Origin: Coemansia sp. RSA 922
Lineage: Eukaryota; Kickxellomycota; Kickxellomycetes; Kickxellales; Kickxellaceae
Reading direction: 5' to 3'
NCBI GenBank assembly: GCA_027577415.1
Contig: JANBQS010000010.1
Coordinates: forward strand, 1 to 64,000
Length of the DNA: 64,000 nucleotides
The notes beneath the pieces were generated by a model, which searched no databases, was not told the origin of the DNA, and was given only the letters and a program-made list of their open reading frames with translations. Both the position numbers and the translations under genes were made by a program. Position 1 is the stretch's first letter; every line of letters starts with the position of its first letter. This document shows positions 38,335-48,391 of the stretch, piece after piece.

Positions 38335-38782
38335 ATATTTAGCTAATTGTCTGTGATGTGGATGACAATATAGAAGAGCTAGTGTAGTATACGCTGAGAG
38401 TGTCCTCCTTGGGCACCAGAGTGTGTTATTGTACGTTTGTAAAGTATGTATTTATAAAATATGGCTATATAATGTTAATAATAATAAAAAGACCTATACT
38501 AAGAGTATCACAGCAGACACTAATAATGTGTATGTGGTCGTTACCAGAATGTTAACACTTTCTGGAGGCCAGTAACACGCATGTAAAGCCAGCCAAAAAG
38601 GGAAGCAGTAAACTTATAAGCAACATGTGAAGACCTGTGAACCGTGCTAGCTCAGCCCATGCTGCGAAATAATACCACATGGAAAGGTGATCACAAAATG
38701 TCTTTCCCTTGTCCCTTTTAAAAAATAATGCCGGACATGTTGCTGCTAGCTTGAAGTAAAATGCAGTTCTCTATGACGGTAC
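38335..38782. other. AT-rich spacer, no gene seen
   Basis: Low-complexity A/T DNA downstream of the 38783 gene. Nothing recognised. Confidence 0.35.
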
Positions 38783-39430
38783 TTATTCACTTTCGTCACC
38801 TGGGTGCTTATACTTGAATTTATAATCAATTACAATCTCAGCTTCCCTAAGAGCACCGTAGTCATCTATGTGACTCCTAAAGACATCTAGCAAAGTATCA
38901 TCAGTTTTGTATTTCTTATATATTTTGCCCTTTCCGTTTGCCCTTACATTCATCGAAGAAAATTTGTAGTTTTCCCTATCTGTGTTAACAAGCAAGTTAA
39001 GCTCACTATTTCTAGTATTCCTAGTAAATGACCACAAGCTGTTTTCCATCCTAGCAATAGGAAACTCAAATTCCTTTGGATAACCATCAATCTGATTATC
39101 TTTGATGTAAGTGACAATAGTTTTGACCGTGAATATCTCGGCCAGAGTAAGATCTAGGGTATTGAAGTATCCGTGCACACACTTATTTTCATCTACCCAG
39201 AAATTCGGCACTCCCATCATATTAATAACATTCGTGTTTTGAGTGATTTCTTTATCATCTCTGTATAGCTTATAGCGCATAAATCTATTAGTGTGTTCCT
39301 CCAGGTAATCCATGAGATTACATATTTCGGACATGTTTTGGCACCTTGCTGTTTTTTGATATACCACTCCACTAGGTACCTTAAAATTCACTCGAATTTC
39401 TGCTAAATGATCCTTTGGCAGAAGAGTCAT
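38783..39430 (-). CDS. Unrecognised 215-residue island protein
   Basis: From the first in-frame ATG: MTLLPKDHLAEIRVNFKVPS. Features are EICNLMDYLEEHTNRFMRYK, MMGVPNFWVDENKCVHGYFN, and a C-terminus of alternating charged residues ending FKYKHPGDESE. It is hydrophilic with no signal peptide, membrane segment or known motif. Upstream on the minus strand a TATA box (GATATAAAAGC, about 39560) lies ~125 bp from the ATG, the same box type as family 2. The long uninterrupted frame in AT-rich DNA supports a real gene. It may be a lineage-specific effector-like or conflict protein, but nothing in the sequence proves a function. Confidence 0.58.
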   Translation of the reverse strand: MTLLPKDHLAEIRVNFKVPSGVVYQKTARCQNMSEICNLMDYLEEHTNRFMRYKLYRDDKEITQNTNVINMMGVPNFWVDENKCVHGYFNTLDLTLAEIFTVKTIVTYIKDNQIDGYPKEFEFPIARMENSLWSFTRNTRNSELNLLVNTDRENYKFSSMNVRANGKGKIYKKYKTDDTLLDVFRSHIDDYGALREAEIVIDYKFKYKHPGDESE

Positions 39431-40053
39431 TACAAATAACAATTAGACGTAGTACTAGTAGATTTGAGCTTAGTGACGAGAATAAAGCAAGTAGATGTGG
39501 ATAGTGCTGGCAAGAGGTAGCTTTTGGAAGGGAGAAAGGGCATTTCTCCTCTGCTTTTATATCGTGCAATACTGGCTGGCAAGTGCTGCACACAATACCT
39601 ATTCCAGTCAGCGTATCACGTGGTTGGCATTTCAGTCAACGGGAGGGCAACATGCTACAAAGGCTACAATGATACCCCCCAATGGTGCTCCAGTCAACGG
39701 CCAACAGCACTGTCGGGACATCTTTCTAGCCATTGTTGCAATGGTGCAGAATTGGTGCCCTTCCCCAAATAAAAACATTTTTGTACAATTGGTGAGACTG
39801 AAGACACACCCAATGCCCATTTTGCACTGCCTGCTCCATTAGATGGGTAATACTTTTTTTTCTTGTTTGCAAGTATGTGGCAATGAACCCTCTAAATAAT
39901 GCATAGCAAATATCGGTTTCACTTATCAATAAGCACTATCAGAGTGCTTTTTCTAAACGAGACATTGAATTCTATAACGATGTTTACGTATCTAGATTAT
40001 ATTGAAACTCATCAACAACAGGGATCTCCACACGCCATATATGACTCAGATGT
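39431..40053. other. Upstream region of the 38783 gene and spacer
   Basis: Holds the TATA region and several CAGTCAACGG-type repeats (39633 and 39693). No gene is seen. Confidence 0.4.
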
Positions 40054-41728
40054 TTAGGACCAATGCTGGGCTTTTGCTAGCATGTCAATAACCTTTTGAA
40101 CGCCCTCAAGGGAGGCTGCGCTAACCTGCAGAGTTCTGAGTAAGGGGACACGGCATACCAGATCCAATATTAGATGATAATGTAGCGAAAGCTCTTAAGC
40201 TGCGATTTGCAGTATGGTTGTAGTAGTAGCCCAGAGCTCTTCCATGGCTAAATCTGCCCGCACACATTGCTCAGTGGTGGTAGCAAATGTGGAGCAACAT
40301 TTTCCATATACTTGTTCATGAATGCGGCAGCTGGTACAGATTTGGCAATGCTTGCAAATACATTAAGTCTCGGCAGATTGGTCAGCAAAGGCAGAAGTGA
40401 TACAGCATGGCCAAGAGCGATATGCCCCTCAAATGTCAGAGATGTAACGTTGACGGCAAACGTGGGTTTCTCTGGCTCTAGTGCAATTGTATTGTAGGCG
40501 TGCATCATTGGCATCAGAGCTTGGAGCCTGAAGTTTACAGTTGTAAACATGGATGATAGAAAATTGCCAATGTACTATTTGTCAAACCTGTTAATAACGT
40601 CCAAGAAGTGAACACTGAAATTAAGCAACTTGCAAAATGGTGAGAGATCCAAGTCTTCGGGTATCCAATGCTTTAGTGACCAGAGAGATAGTGTCGTCAA
40701 AGGGCTGGGCTCAAACAAATAGAGAAACTGTTTGTGACTCCTGGGAAACCAACGAATCTCAAGGCTAGTCAGCGCAGGAAACTGTGGCATACCAAATTTT
40801 GTTGACGCCATAAATCCTGGAGTTCTCGTTTCCAGGTCTGAATCCAACTCGCTGAGACCATGGTGGCTGTTGTTGTCTTCTTCCCACCAGTTCTCGTCCT
40901 CAGAGTCCATGGCAAATTTAAAGGCATTGGAAGGGCGTGGTCGGATTTCTCGACCCAATGTAATGCACAGAGTCAGAGACTTTAGAGCCGAGAACACAAG
41001 GCTGCTGCTGGGTGGTGCAATAAAGGGCTCCTAGAGCTTTCTTACCTATATCGAGCCCAACCTCAACTCTACGAGATTGCTGGCCAGCAGTGGCAGCAAA
41101 AGAAGCCGAGTTCCTTTAGCCATTTCAATAGTGTTGACTTCAAGACACTTAAGCTGGATCGGAGTGGATAGCTGCAATAGACGACTCGCAAAATCGAGGA
41201 GAATGTCAGATGTAATTCGCAGGATTCGGAGTGGCTGTGGTCTGCCTAAATGCGCATTGATCAACTGGCTAATAGGAATACAGTTGTAGACCATGTGGGC
41301 GCCTGGTCTCCCAGGAACGCCGTCTCACGTAGCAAAGGCAGAGCCACTGAAAATACTTTGTTGAATGCATTCAAGGCTCTCTCGCAACTACTTGGGAATA
41401 TCCATCGCAGGCCTTTGAAGCTGCATTTGCTTGTATCGAGATGCAGTTGCTCGACTCTGCACCACACTGTGTTTCTTAACCCTGCACCACGTAGCTTTTG
41501 CCCCAGTAGGAGTGACTTCTGTCCTGAGCACCTGAACAGTGATCCAAACCTCGCGTGCCATTCAGACCAGATTGCCTCCAACAAAAAATCCAATATCCGT
41601 CCACAGTTTGTTACTGTTGCTAGGCATCCTCTGCAGCATTCATAAAAAATGTTGTATAGCATACATGGATTTTGCGTCTTGTGCACCCTTTGCAGCTTAT
41701 TCCGGGATAATGCTGAAGGAATGAACAC
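40054..41728 (-). pseudogene. F-box/LRR-type gene, disrupted
   Basis: Minus-strand frames in succession give a leucine-rich protein of ~550 codons with breaks. LLEAIWSEWHARFGSLF lies near the 5' end; LLLLPLLASNLVELRLG, FPALTSLEIRWFP, VTSLTFEGHIALGHAVSLLP and LVCRVPLLRTLQVSAASLEG follow. There is a frameshift near 41280, a stop at ~41046 before the next segment, an in-frame TAG at 40575-40577, and a further frameshift near 40210 before a stop at 40054. The style is the expanded F-box/leucine-rich family of Kickxellales-like fungi. The 5' end is truncated where the 41.7-kb duplicated unit begins. Confidence 0.5.
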
Positions 41729-42850
41729 AGAGTGCCATGGTCTGAAGTGGACACAGAAGTAGATAGAAAATACTTGTGATTTTCGATAGGTTAGCTAGAC
41801 GCTAATGAGCAGTGGGTTATACTCCTTTCAGGCCAGAAAATCCATAAAGTTTTTAAGAATTTGTCAAATAAAAAACAAGGCACTGCCTCTCTTTCTTTAC
41901 CCCTGTCGCAACTTGAAATATAGCTCTGGATACTTGCAGGGTTGGTGGGCGGGCACCCACTGCTCGTTGGCAACCAGCTAATCTATCAAAACATCTATTC
42001 CCATCTCGCGTTGAAGCAGGACATATCTACTGACCCACTCAGCAAACACTACAACTATCTTTGGCTGCATCTCCGAACGTCACAAAAGATCCAAAATCCA
42101 AAACATAACCAAACATGAATAACAACTATTCTGGTCCCAGCTGTAATTCGGCTGGGGTGAGCGCACCCAAGTGGAATGGAGAAAATGTTTCACACAATTG
42201 GGTGGGTGGAGTAAGAGGTAGAAAATGTCTAGTGTAGGGTCCTTAGCCTGCCCCATCCCCAATGCCAATTTGCAGGGCACCTTTCTATAGTGCATGTTCT
42301 TTGAGGCAAAGGAAAAAGGTATAGTGGTGATGTCATTTTTCTTTCTTTTTATTCGCTTTTTGCAAAAAAGAATGGAGGCAGAGTGCTTGAAGCAAGGCGC
42401 TAAAAAACAGCCCTTTGCAAGATTGCCTATGACACGTGTTCTCTGAAACAAAGAAAGCAAAAAGATGTTGGTGATGTCATTTTCTTGCTTTTCTGCATTG
42501 TAGGGCAAGAAAGAGGAGAAAAAGGCATTCATCAGCCGCAATAAGAAGAACAACAGGTTGCCAATTCGACATTTGTAAGCCTGCCTATGACGAAAGTCCT
42601 ATGTTTCAAAGGAAAAAAATTGTGCTCCCCCATTTTTTTTCTTCTTTTTTTGCACATTCGGAAAAAAGTAAATAATTTTTTTTTTTTGCTTGACAGCAGA
42701 ATTTGCCTCCTCTGCCTTCCTGCAACCAGCGGGTGGATTTTCTCCTCCATCTCTCTGCTATATAAATAGCAAGCTGCTGCCACTCTTCACTATTTACAAA
42801 AACAGCCCTCATTCACACCACAGCTCTAATTTACTTGCCCGTTTAAGCTA
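41710..42850 (+). repeat. Family 1 upstream unit of copy 9 (segmental duplicate)
   Basis: Collinear with 52930-53900 and, inverted, with 12896-13947. Order: AACACAGAGTGCCATGGTCT(G), MITE, CATCTCGCGTTGAAGCAGG, hairpin CCCAGCTG-N5-CGGCTGGG, CRE-like TGATGTCA (42328-42335, 42472-42479), TTTGAAACAAAG-type units, then the TATA box. The junction with unrelated DNA is at ~41708, in the 5' end of the F-box/LRR relic. Confidence 0.75.
41785..41987. mobile_element. MITE-like element, copy 2
   Basis: GATAGGTTAGCTAGACGCTA at the left; CACCCACTGCTCGTTGGCAA leading to CTAATCTATC at the right, inverted complements with a few mismatches. The interior shares TTTCAGGCC, ACAAGGCACTGCC and ATTTGTCAAATAA-like strings with copies 1 and 3. 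Confidence 0.7.
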
Positions 42851-42858
42851 CTCCAACC
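42759..42858 (+). promoter_or_regulatory. Family 1 core promoter and leader (copy 9)
   Basis: TATATAAATA at 42759-42768 followed by GCAAGCTGCTGCC, then a leader that differs from the usual one after ~20 bp. The ATG is 100 bp downstream of the TATA box. Confidence 0.7.
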
Positions 42859-43245
42859 ATGCCTTATTACTACTATGCTGTTACCTGCAACTTTGATGGC
42901 CTACCAGAAATCTGTGGACAAGTTTTAAGATTAAGAGAAACTATTGATGAGGCAGTTGCTTCTCTCACTGCACAAGTTAATCGAGATGCACAAACTTTAA
43001 AAGAAATTTATGCATCCCCAATTATCTTAAGTAATACTGTCTTCGATACAATCGATTGGTACAAAAACAATGTAAAAAACCAAGATCAAAACATATTTTT
43101 ATACTTTGGCACTGAGAATGGTAATATGGATGCTTGGATTGCTAGGAGAGAGTACTATGGTGACAAATATGAAATGCTTAAGAGGTTAGCAAGCGAGTAT
43201 ACAAAGAAGAAAAGGCCGGATAACCGTCACGCCTTAATCATGTGA
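42859..43245 (+). CDS. Family 1 small protein, copy 9 (intact)
   Basis: 128 residues. The start MPYYYYAVTCNFDG lacks the GIPISP part. IDEAVASLTAQVNRDAQ forms the first helix, SPIILSNTVFDTIDWYK the next part, and QNIFLYFGTENGNMDAW the central motif. YYGDKYEMLKRLASEYTKKK is the C-terminal helix, followed by a short polar tail. It is very close to copy 10 over the first 60 residues and to copy 7 at the C-terminus. Cytosolic by lack of any targeting signal. Function unknown; this is the best full-length representative of the family. Confidence 0.75.
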   Translation: MPYYYYAVTCNFDGLPEICGQVLRLRETIDEAVASLTAQVNRDAQTLKEIYASPIILSNTVFDTIDWYKNNVKNQDQNIFLYFGTENGNMDAWIARREYYGDKYEMLKRLASEYTKKKRPDNRHALIM

Positions 43246-43707
43246 CTCGCAAGCCCATCGCAGTGGGGCGCATATGCGGACATGTATGCATTCATGCATG
43301 TAGATCGGCACCGTTTCTTTCTAGGATTTAACCCGCCCTTTTGGCGGCGTGTTAGAATAGATTCCTTCCTCTCTTTACGTTTTATTCTATTACAATAACC
43401 CACTATGTTGCTTTCTGTGAGAGAGTATTGTGAACACCTTCTTACCAAGTTTTAAACTGTCTTCCTAAGAAAAGCAGCAAGGGAATTCCCTATCTGCTAT
43501 TCAGTATCCACATACGTGGAAATGTGATGGCGAACAGTAACGGATATATTACCAGATGGTATAGTTTGACATTTTAAGTGCAAGGGATTGGTTAATCTGA
43601 TTCACCGAGCCGCATTAGATCCATCGGCTCAGTGTCTAGATCGAGACAGCTCACTTTTTAATTTTTCTTTCTTTAGCCAACTTTATACTTTTCTCTTCAA
43701 ATAAAGA
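43246..43707. other. Copy 9 / FSH1 intergenic region
   Basis: No gene. It contains CCGCC-CTTTT-GGCGG near 43333 and two adjacent hairpins at 43603-43648 ahead of the FSH1 start. Confidence 0.45.
43603..43648. other. Two adjacent hairpins upstream of FSH1
   Basis: CACCGAGCCG (43603-43612) pairs with CGGCTCAGTG (43625-43634) with one mismatch around a 12-base loop. TGTCT (43633-43637) pairs with AGACA (43644-43648). They end 60 bp before the FSH1 ATG, so they lie in the promoter or leader. Confidence 0.45.
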
Positions 43708-44310
43708 ATGACTTCTAAATTACGAGTACTTTGTTTACATGGATACACGCAAACGGCACAAAAGTTCCGCGACCGTACTGGGCCCTTCCGACGCTCGCTC
43801 AAAAACGATTTAGAACTATACTACATAACCGCACCACATTTAGCAACGGAATTTAATGAAGGCAATGCGTGGTGGAACCACAAACCACATGATAAGGACC
43901 GTATATGGACCGAAGTACAAACCTCTTTGGATCTGATATCAAAGGTTGTCACTGAGGAGGGACCGTTTGACGGGATCTTGGGGTTCTCGCAGGGCGCGGG
44001 TATGGCAGCAATAGCGATGGCTATGCTGGGGGTTGACTTCAAATTCTCTATCCTGGTTGCGGGATTCGTGCCTGATATGAGGCAGTTCGCTGATACGGTT
44101 GACAAGTGTAGGATGTCGGTGCCTACGTTGGTGGTGGTGGGCGAGAAGGACGAAATAGTGCCGGCTGAGCGCGGTAAACTCCTAGCACTTACAGTGTTTG
44201 CGCCCGAGTCAGTCACAGTACTAACCCACGAGGGTGGACATTTCCTACCGTGTAATGCAGAGTGGCGTGGCAAGTATCGAGATTTTCTCTCTTGTATTAA
44301 AGTTTTATAA
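43708..44310 (+). CDS. FSH1: FSH1-family serine hydrolase (OVCA2-like)
   Basis: 200 residues, MTSKLRVLCLHGYTQTAQKF at the start. The FSH1 alpha/beta-hydrolase triad is complete: S94 in GFSQGAG, D148 in GEKDEIVP and H178 in HEGGHFLP. WWNHKPHDK matches the WW.. segment of the family. Length equals yeast Fsh1 (~240) minus short loops. It is a cytosolic esterase; OVCA2/FSH enzymes act on long-chain esters, physiological substrate unsure. It is convergent with the MCC beta gene, the stop codons only 11 bp apart. Confidence 0.9.
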   Translation: MTSKLRVLCLHGYTQTAQKFRDRTGPFRRSLKNDLELYYITAPHLATEFNEGNAWWNHKPHDKDRIWTEVQTSLDLISKVVTEEGPFDGILGFSQGAGMAAIAMAMLGVDFKFSILVAGFVPDMRQFADTVDKCRMSVPTLVVVGEKDEIVPAERGKLLALTVFAPESVTVLTHEGGHFLPCNAEWRGKYRDFLSCIKVL

Positions 44311-44321
44311 ATATATGAGGC

Positions 44322-46007
44322 CTACATACGGAATACACCAAAGTCTGTATCGCCCACTGGCGAATTACGCGTAGCTGAGAGTGCCAGGCCAAGGACTCTA
44401 CGAGTGTCCTGTGGTCTGATAACACCGTCGTCCCAGAGTCTCGCTGACGAGAAGTAAGGGTGTCCTTCGTGCTCGTATTTGTCGGTAATAGGTTTCTTGA
44501 ACTCGGCATCGTCCATAGGAGTTTCGCCTCTGGCGGCCTTCGAGTCGTTCCTCACCTGAGCGAGCACCGACGCAGCCTGCTCGCCGCCCATGACGGAGAT
44601 CCTGGCATTGGGCCACATCCACAAGAACCTAGGCGAAAAGGCCCTTCCGCACATGCCATAATTGCCAGCGCCGAAACTACCACCGACAAGAACCGAGAAC
44701 TTGGGCACCTGGGCACAGGCCACGGCAGTAACCAATTTGGCACCATGCTTGGCAATGCCGCCAGCCTCAGCAGCAGCGCCCACCATAAAGCCGGTGATAT
44801 TGTGGAGGAACAAAAGAGGGATTTTGCGCTGGGCGCAGAGCTGCACAAAGTGAGCACCCTTTTGCGCGGCATCGGCAAAGAGCACGCCGTTGTTCGCCAC
44901 GATGCCTACGGGCATACCCTGGATATGAGCAAAGCCAGTGACGAGCGTGGTGCCGAACAGGCGCTTGAACTCGTGCATGCGGGACCCGTCGACAATACGC
45001 GCGATCACTTGCCTGACATCGTACGAGCGGCGCAGGTTGGTGCCGACAATGCCGCCCAGCTCCATGGCATCGTACAGTGGCGCGTCAATGGGTCCGGTGG
45101 CCGAGGGCTTGGGGTAATTCAGGTTGCGCACAGCCTCCCTAGCAATCTCCAGCGCGTGCTCGTCGCTCGACGCCAAATGGTCAGTGACACCCGACGTCCG
45201 ACAATGCAGGTCGCCGCCGCCCAGGGCCTCTGCCGTAACAACCTCTCCAGTAGCGGCTTTGACCAATGGCGGGCCAGCGAGGAAAATAGTGCCCTGGCGC
45301 CTGACAATAATACTCTCGTCAGCCATTGCCGGCACATAGGCTCCACCCGCAGTGCAAGAGCCCATGACAACGGCGATCTGCGGAATACCCATAGAGGACA
45401 TTGTAGCTTGGTTATAAAAGATGCGACCAAAGTGCTCGCGATCAGGAAACACCTCCGCCTGGTGAGGCAAGTTGGCTCCACCGGAATCCACAAGATACAG
45501 GCAGGGCAGACGGTTCTCGCGTGCGATCTCCTGCGCCCGCAAATGCTTCTTCACAGTAATCGGGTAGTACGTCCCGCCCTTCACTGTAGCGTCGTTAGCG
45601 ACGATCATACATTCCACCCCCGACACCCGCCCAATACCTGTTATTAGTCCGCCGCCTGGTACGTGGTCGCGGGCCCCGTACAGATTGTGACCCGCCAATT
45701 GCGACAGCTCAAGGAACGGCGAACCGCCATCCAATAGTCGTCCCACGCGGTCGCGCGGAAGGAGCTTGCCCCGACCCAAATGCTTCTCGCGTGCTTGTGC
45801 GCTGCCGCCCAAAGACGCTAGGGATACTTGCGCTTCGAGATCGCTGACGGCTGCTGACATACTGGCTGCGTTCTCGGCGAAAAGTGCCGCTTTGGTTTCT
45901 ACAGTATTGGGAATAACCGACATGTCAATTCCACTGGCAAACCCGCGAATTGCCAGGGCATGGCGCTTGGCCACTTGAGAAAACTTGATATTGCGAGCCA
46001 GAAACAT
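44322..46007 (-). CDS. MCCB: Methylcrotonyl-CoA carboxylase beta subunit, mitochondrial
   Basis: 561 residues from [20 protein letters not shown], a mitochondrial-type presequence; human MCCC2 has 563, which supports this start rather than the upstream GC-poor extension to 46136. Carboxyltransferase landmarks: [95 protein letters not shown] and [15 protein letters not shown]. It carboxylates 3-methylcrotonyl-CoA with the biotin-bearing alpha subunit in leucine breakdown. The alpha gene is not in this window. Confidence 0.95.
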   Translation of the reverse strand: MFLARNIKFSQVAKRHALAIRGFASGIDMSVIPNTVETKAALFAENAASMSAAVSDLEAQVSLASLGGSAQAREKHLGRGKLLPRDRVGRLLDGGSPFLELSQLAGHNLYGARDHVPGGGLITGIGRVSGVECMIVANDATVKGGTYYPITVKKHLRAQEIARENRLPCLYLVDSGGANLPHQAEVFPDREHFGRIFYNQATMSSMGIPQIAVVMGSCTAGGAYVPAMADESIIVRRQGTIFLAGPPLVKAATGEVVTAEALGGGDLHCRTSGVTDHLASSDEHALEIAREAVRNLNYPKPSATGPIDAPLYDAMELGGIVGTNLRRSYDVRQVIARIVDGSRMHEFKRLFGTTLVTGFAHIQGMPVGIVANNGVLFADAAQKGAHFVQLCAQRKIPLLFLHNITGFMVGAAAEAGGIAKHGAKLVTAVACAQVPKFSVLVGGSFGAGNYGMCGRAFSPRFLWMWPNARISVMGGEQAASVLAQVRNDSKAARGETPMDDAEFKKPITDKYEHEGHPYFSSARLWDDGVIRPQDTRRVLGLALSATRNSPVGDTDFGVFRM

Positions 46008-46136
46008 AATGAATATAAAAATAGATAAGGACAAGAAGAATAAAAGTGAGATAAAGAAAAATAATAGTCGAAATAGATGTGCGCGGAGAGGGACCATCGA
46101 GTATTCCCACGGTCTGTTTGACGTGGGAAAAAGCAT

Positions 46137-46742
46137 TCACATGATCATTCGTAAGTAAGCCAAGATCAACGCTCCCGTACCAGTGATAGTACCGACCATG
46201 TACTGGAGTATGCTAAACTTGATACTCTCCATTTGGGTCCTTAGTCCCGAGATTTCGTTTTCGATTCTAGCGTCTGTTTCCCTAATCTTTATCTCATGCT
46301 GAGCCTGCTCGTCCCTGGCCCTTCCCTTTTCCAGACTCATATCCAAACGAACACCAGCCTGCGTCCTAGTAATCTCCTCCCGGAGCCGCTGCTTTAGCTT
46401 ATTGACCTCGCCCTGTAGTCTTTCGTTTTCGGCGCGGAGCATCGAGTAATCGGTCTTTTCTAGCATTTGTAGTTCGGATTTCAGTTGAGCGAAATCAACT
46501 TTATACATGTATAGCGTTCGGTCTTGCTCAGCCTTCGTCACCATAGTCGTTAGTAAGGAGGATGTGCTCGAGGCTAGTACTGAGGTGACCGAGGTTACTA
46601 TCGCTTGGGATTGTTGCGGAGTGAATCCTTCCGATTGGAGTCGAACCATTAGTTTGTTGGTATCGAATAAATGTTTTTGTCCCGTCGTGTATAACCTATT
46701 ACTAAAGGCATGGGATTGCCGCGATAACATGAACAAAGACAT
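46137..46742 (-). CDS. FMP32: CCDC90/Fmp32-like mitochondrial inner-membrane protein (DUF1640)
   Basis: 201 residues. The short basic N-terminus (MSLFMLSRQSHAFSNRLYTT) is a plausible mitochondrial presequence. The DUF1640 signature follows: FDTNKLMVRLQSEGFTPQQS, with QAIVTSVTSVL. A long coiled coil spans residues ~75-170 (SELQMLEKTDYSMLRAENER), and one C-terminal membrane span (YMVGTITGTGALILAYL) ends the chain. This is the layout of MCUR1/CCDC90B/Fmp32, linked to respiratory-complex assembly. It lies 129 bp upstream of the MCC beta start on the same strand. Confidence 0.88.
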   Translation of the reverse strand: MSLFMLSRQSHAFSNRLYTTGQKHLFDTNKLMVRLQSEGFTPQQSQAIVTSVTSVLASSTSSLLTTMVTKAEQDRTLYMYKVDFAQLKSELQMLEKTDYSMLRAENERLQGEVNKLKQRLREEITRTQAGVRLDMSLEKGRARDEQAQHEIKIRETDARIENEISGLRTQMESIKFSILQYMVGTITGTGALILAYLRMIM

Positions 46743-47013
46743 GGTGAAAGATATAATTTTTTAAAAGGTTGATAATTTTTTTAGGCTAATTATTGCCGCA
46801 CTGATATCGCTGAATATCGATATTAACCACATGTCACGCTACAATATGGGCATCCACGCTGATTGATGCAAAGTCACTTTTATTGAAATCACATCCAAAA
46901 TAAAGTGTTTTTACAAGACAAAACAACGGTATATAAAAAGGAATAGATTGGTTCGCTTTCTCGTTATTTAATTTGCAAGCTTGTTTTTTTTCTTTGCTTA
47001 TTTATATATTAGT
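46743..47013. other. Divergent spacer
   Basis: 270 bp between FMP32 and the F-box gene, with a TATATAAAAAGG box at 46929-46940 on the plus strand that probably serves the F-box gene. Confidence 0.45.
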
Positions 47014-47694
47014 ATGGCTGAACTTGCTACGCCTGCAATTCTTGTCATTAGCAATACGCTGTTGTTAGTTGGGATAGCTGCATACCTGGATCAATACGGC
47101 CTTGCGCAGCTCTGCCAGATTCGGAAACAGGCCTGGCTACTGGTTACTCCGATTTTGTGGAAAAGTCCAAAGCTGTACAGCGAAACAGGCCTTGATCTCT
47201 TTTCACGCACTGTTGGTACTGTACCCATGCTTCCACTTGGTGATGCTCAATGCTACAGCGACCTTGTCCAAGAGCTGGATTTTTCAACGATCCGTAACCC
47301 GTGGCACTGGCTATACCATTACCGACTCAATCCAATATTTACGTGCTGTACGCAGGTGAAAGCTCTCAAAATGGATAGGAATCGGGCCCTGAGTGGTTTC
47401 GATTTTAGGCGCCTTTTACAGGACAGTTCGTTTCTTTGCTCATCTCTGACATCCTTGGATATCAGTGGTACAGCCTACAGTAACTATTATTTGGTCACTG
47501 CTTTCGAACTGCTTCCTTGTATCAAGAAGTTGGATTTACACAGGAGCAATGCTACTTATAGAGTAGTGTATGCTATTCCCAAGTGTATGCCTGAACTCGA
47601 ATGGTTGGATATCAGTGATTGTCGTAACCTTTGGTATTCTAGTACTAGGTCTCTCGTAAAGGCCTGTCCCAAGCTCACGTATTTCAAGTCTTAG
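47014..47694 (+). CDS. F-box-like / leucine-rich repeat protein, short
   Basis: 226 residues from MAELATPAILVISNTLLLVG. The start has an F-box-like helix set (TLLLVGIAAYLDQYGLAQLC, then AWLLVTPILWKSP), matching the pattern L..I..YL....L..L.....W......LW. Leucine-rich units follow: LVQELDFSTI, VKALKMDRN, LTSLDISG, IKKLDLHR, LEWLDISDC and LVKACPKL. F-box/LRR adaptors recruit targets to SCF ubiquitin ligases. It ends early compared with full-length relatives (400-600), so it may be 3'-truncated. TATA at 46929-46940. Confidence 0.62.
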   Translation: MAELATPAILVISNTLLLVGIAAYLDQYGLAQLCQIRKQAWLLVTPILWKSPKLYSETGLDLFSRTVGTVPMLPLGDAQCYSDLVQELDFSTIRNPWHWLYHYRLNPIFTCCTQVKALKMDRNRALSGFDFRRLLQDSSFLCSSLTSLDISGTAYSNYYLVTAFELLPCIKKLDLHRSNATYRVVYAIPKCMPELEWLDISDCRNLWYSSTRSLVKACPKLTYFKS

Positions 47695-47903
47695 TATTCT
47701 CAATAACTATTAGTCAAACACGGCGAGATTCCTGATTAATGACAAAGTCTAATTAGTCATTGCATCTCTTGTATCAATAATTCTTATCTTCAAGGCCCTG
47801 CCTACAAAAAAAAGAGGTGCAAAATGAATGCGCTATTATCTTTTTTATTTTTATTTTTGAAATAATACAATATTTTTTTATAAACTTGCACAATAACTTT
47901 TTC

Positions 47904-48330
47904 ATGTCATCCTTTGCTTTACCCACATACTTGGTTTTCAGCAACGTTCTTCTCGTGGACAAAATCATGGGTTACTTGGAACAGCACGAATTGGCTTAGC
48001 TCTGCTTGACTTGGAGACAAACGAGGCTTTTGGTAATTCCTCATCTGTGGAAGAGACCTCAACTGCTGTCCATTGAGCAAATCAGACTGTTTCTCCGCTC
48101 TATTTTTACTCTACCCTAGCATTCTCTTGGTTATGATCGGTGTTATGGCGACCTTGTCCAAGCTTTTACTCTATTACTCCTATCCGCTTATAAAACCTGC
48201 TAACAAATATAATGCTAATCTGATCTTGATAACTGTCGGAAATTGTCAATTGGAGCTCAAATTAAGAAAACTCAAGTGTAACATGCAGGTGACGTATTTG
48301 TTTGCATTACTTATTTGTTCTCTTGCATCG
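47904..48330 (+). pseudogene. F-box-like paralogue of the preceding gene, disrupted
   Basis: Reads MSSFALPTYLVFSNVLLVDK then IMGYLEQHELA, co-linear with MAELATPAILVISNTLLLVG and AAYLDQYGLAQ of its neighbour. It meets a TAG at 47997-47999, exactly where the neighbour has Gln. Further frames give LLVIPHLWKRP and RCYGDLVQAF with at least one frameshift near 48100. It is a tandem duplicate that decayed. Confidence 0.65.
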
Positions 48331-48391
48331 CTCACTTTTATTTTATTTAGTTTTCTTCTTCTTCTTTTTTTCTACTTTTTACTTTGACTAC

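Noticed and set aside
40975..41060. GTAAG...CAG intron to join two segments of the F-box/LRR relic
   Set aside because: The stop codon lies before the GT, so splicing would not remove it; treated as a pseudogene break.
43246..43460. Possible tRNA or snoRNA around the CCGCC/GGCGG hairpin
   Set aside because: No cloverleaf, A box or B box could be formed, and no snoRNA boxes were seen.
44460..45647. 395-codon plus-strand frame opposite the MCC beta gene
   Set aside because: Antisense shadow of a strongly conserved carboxyltransferase.
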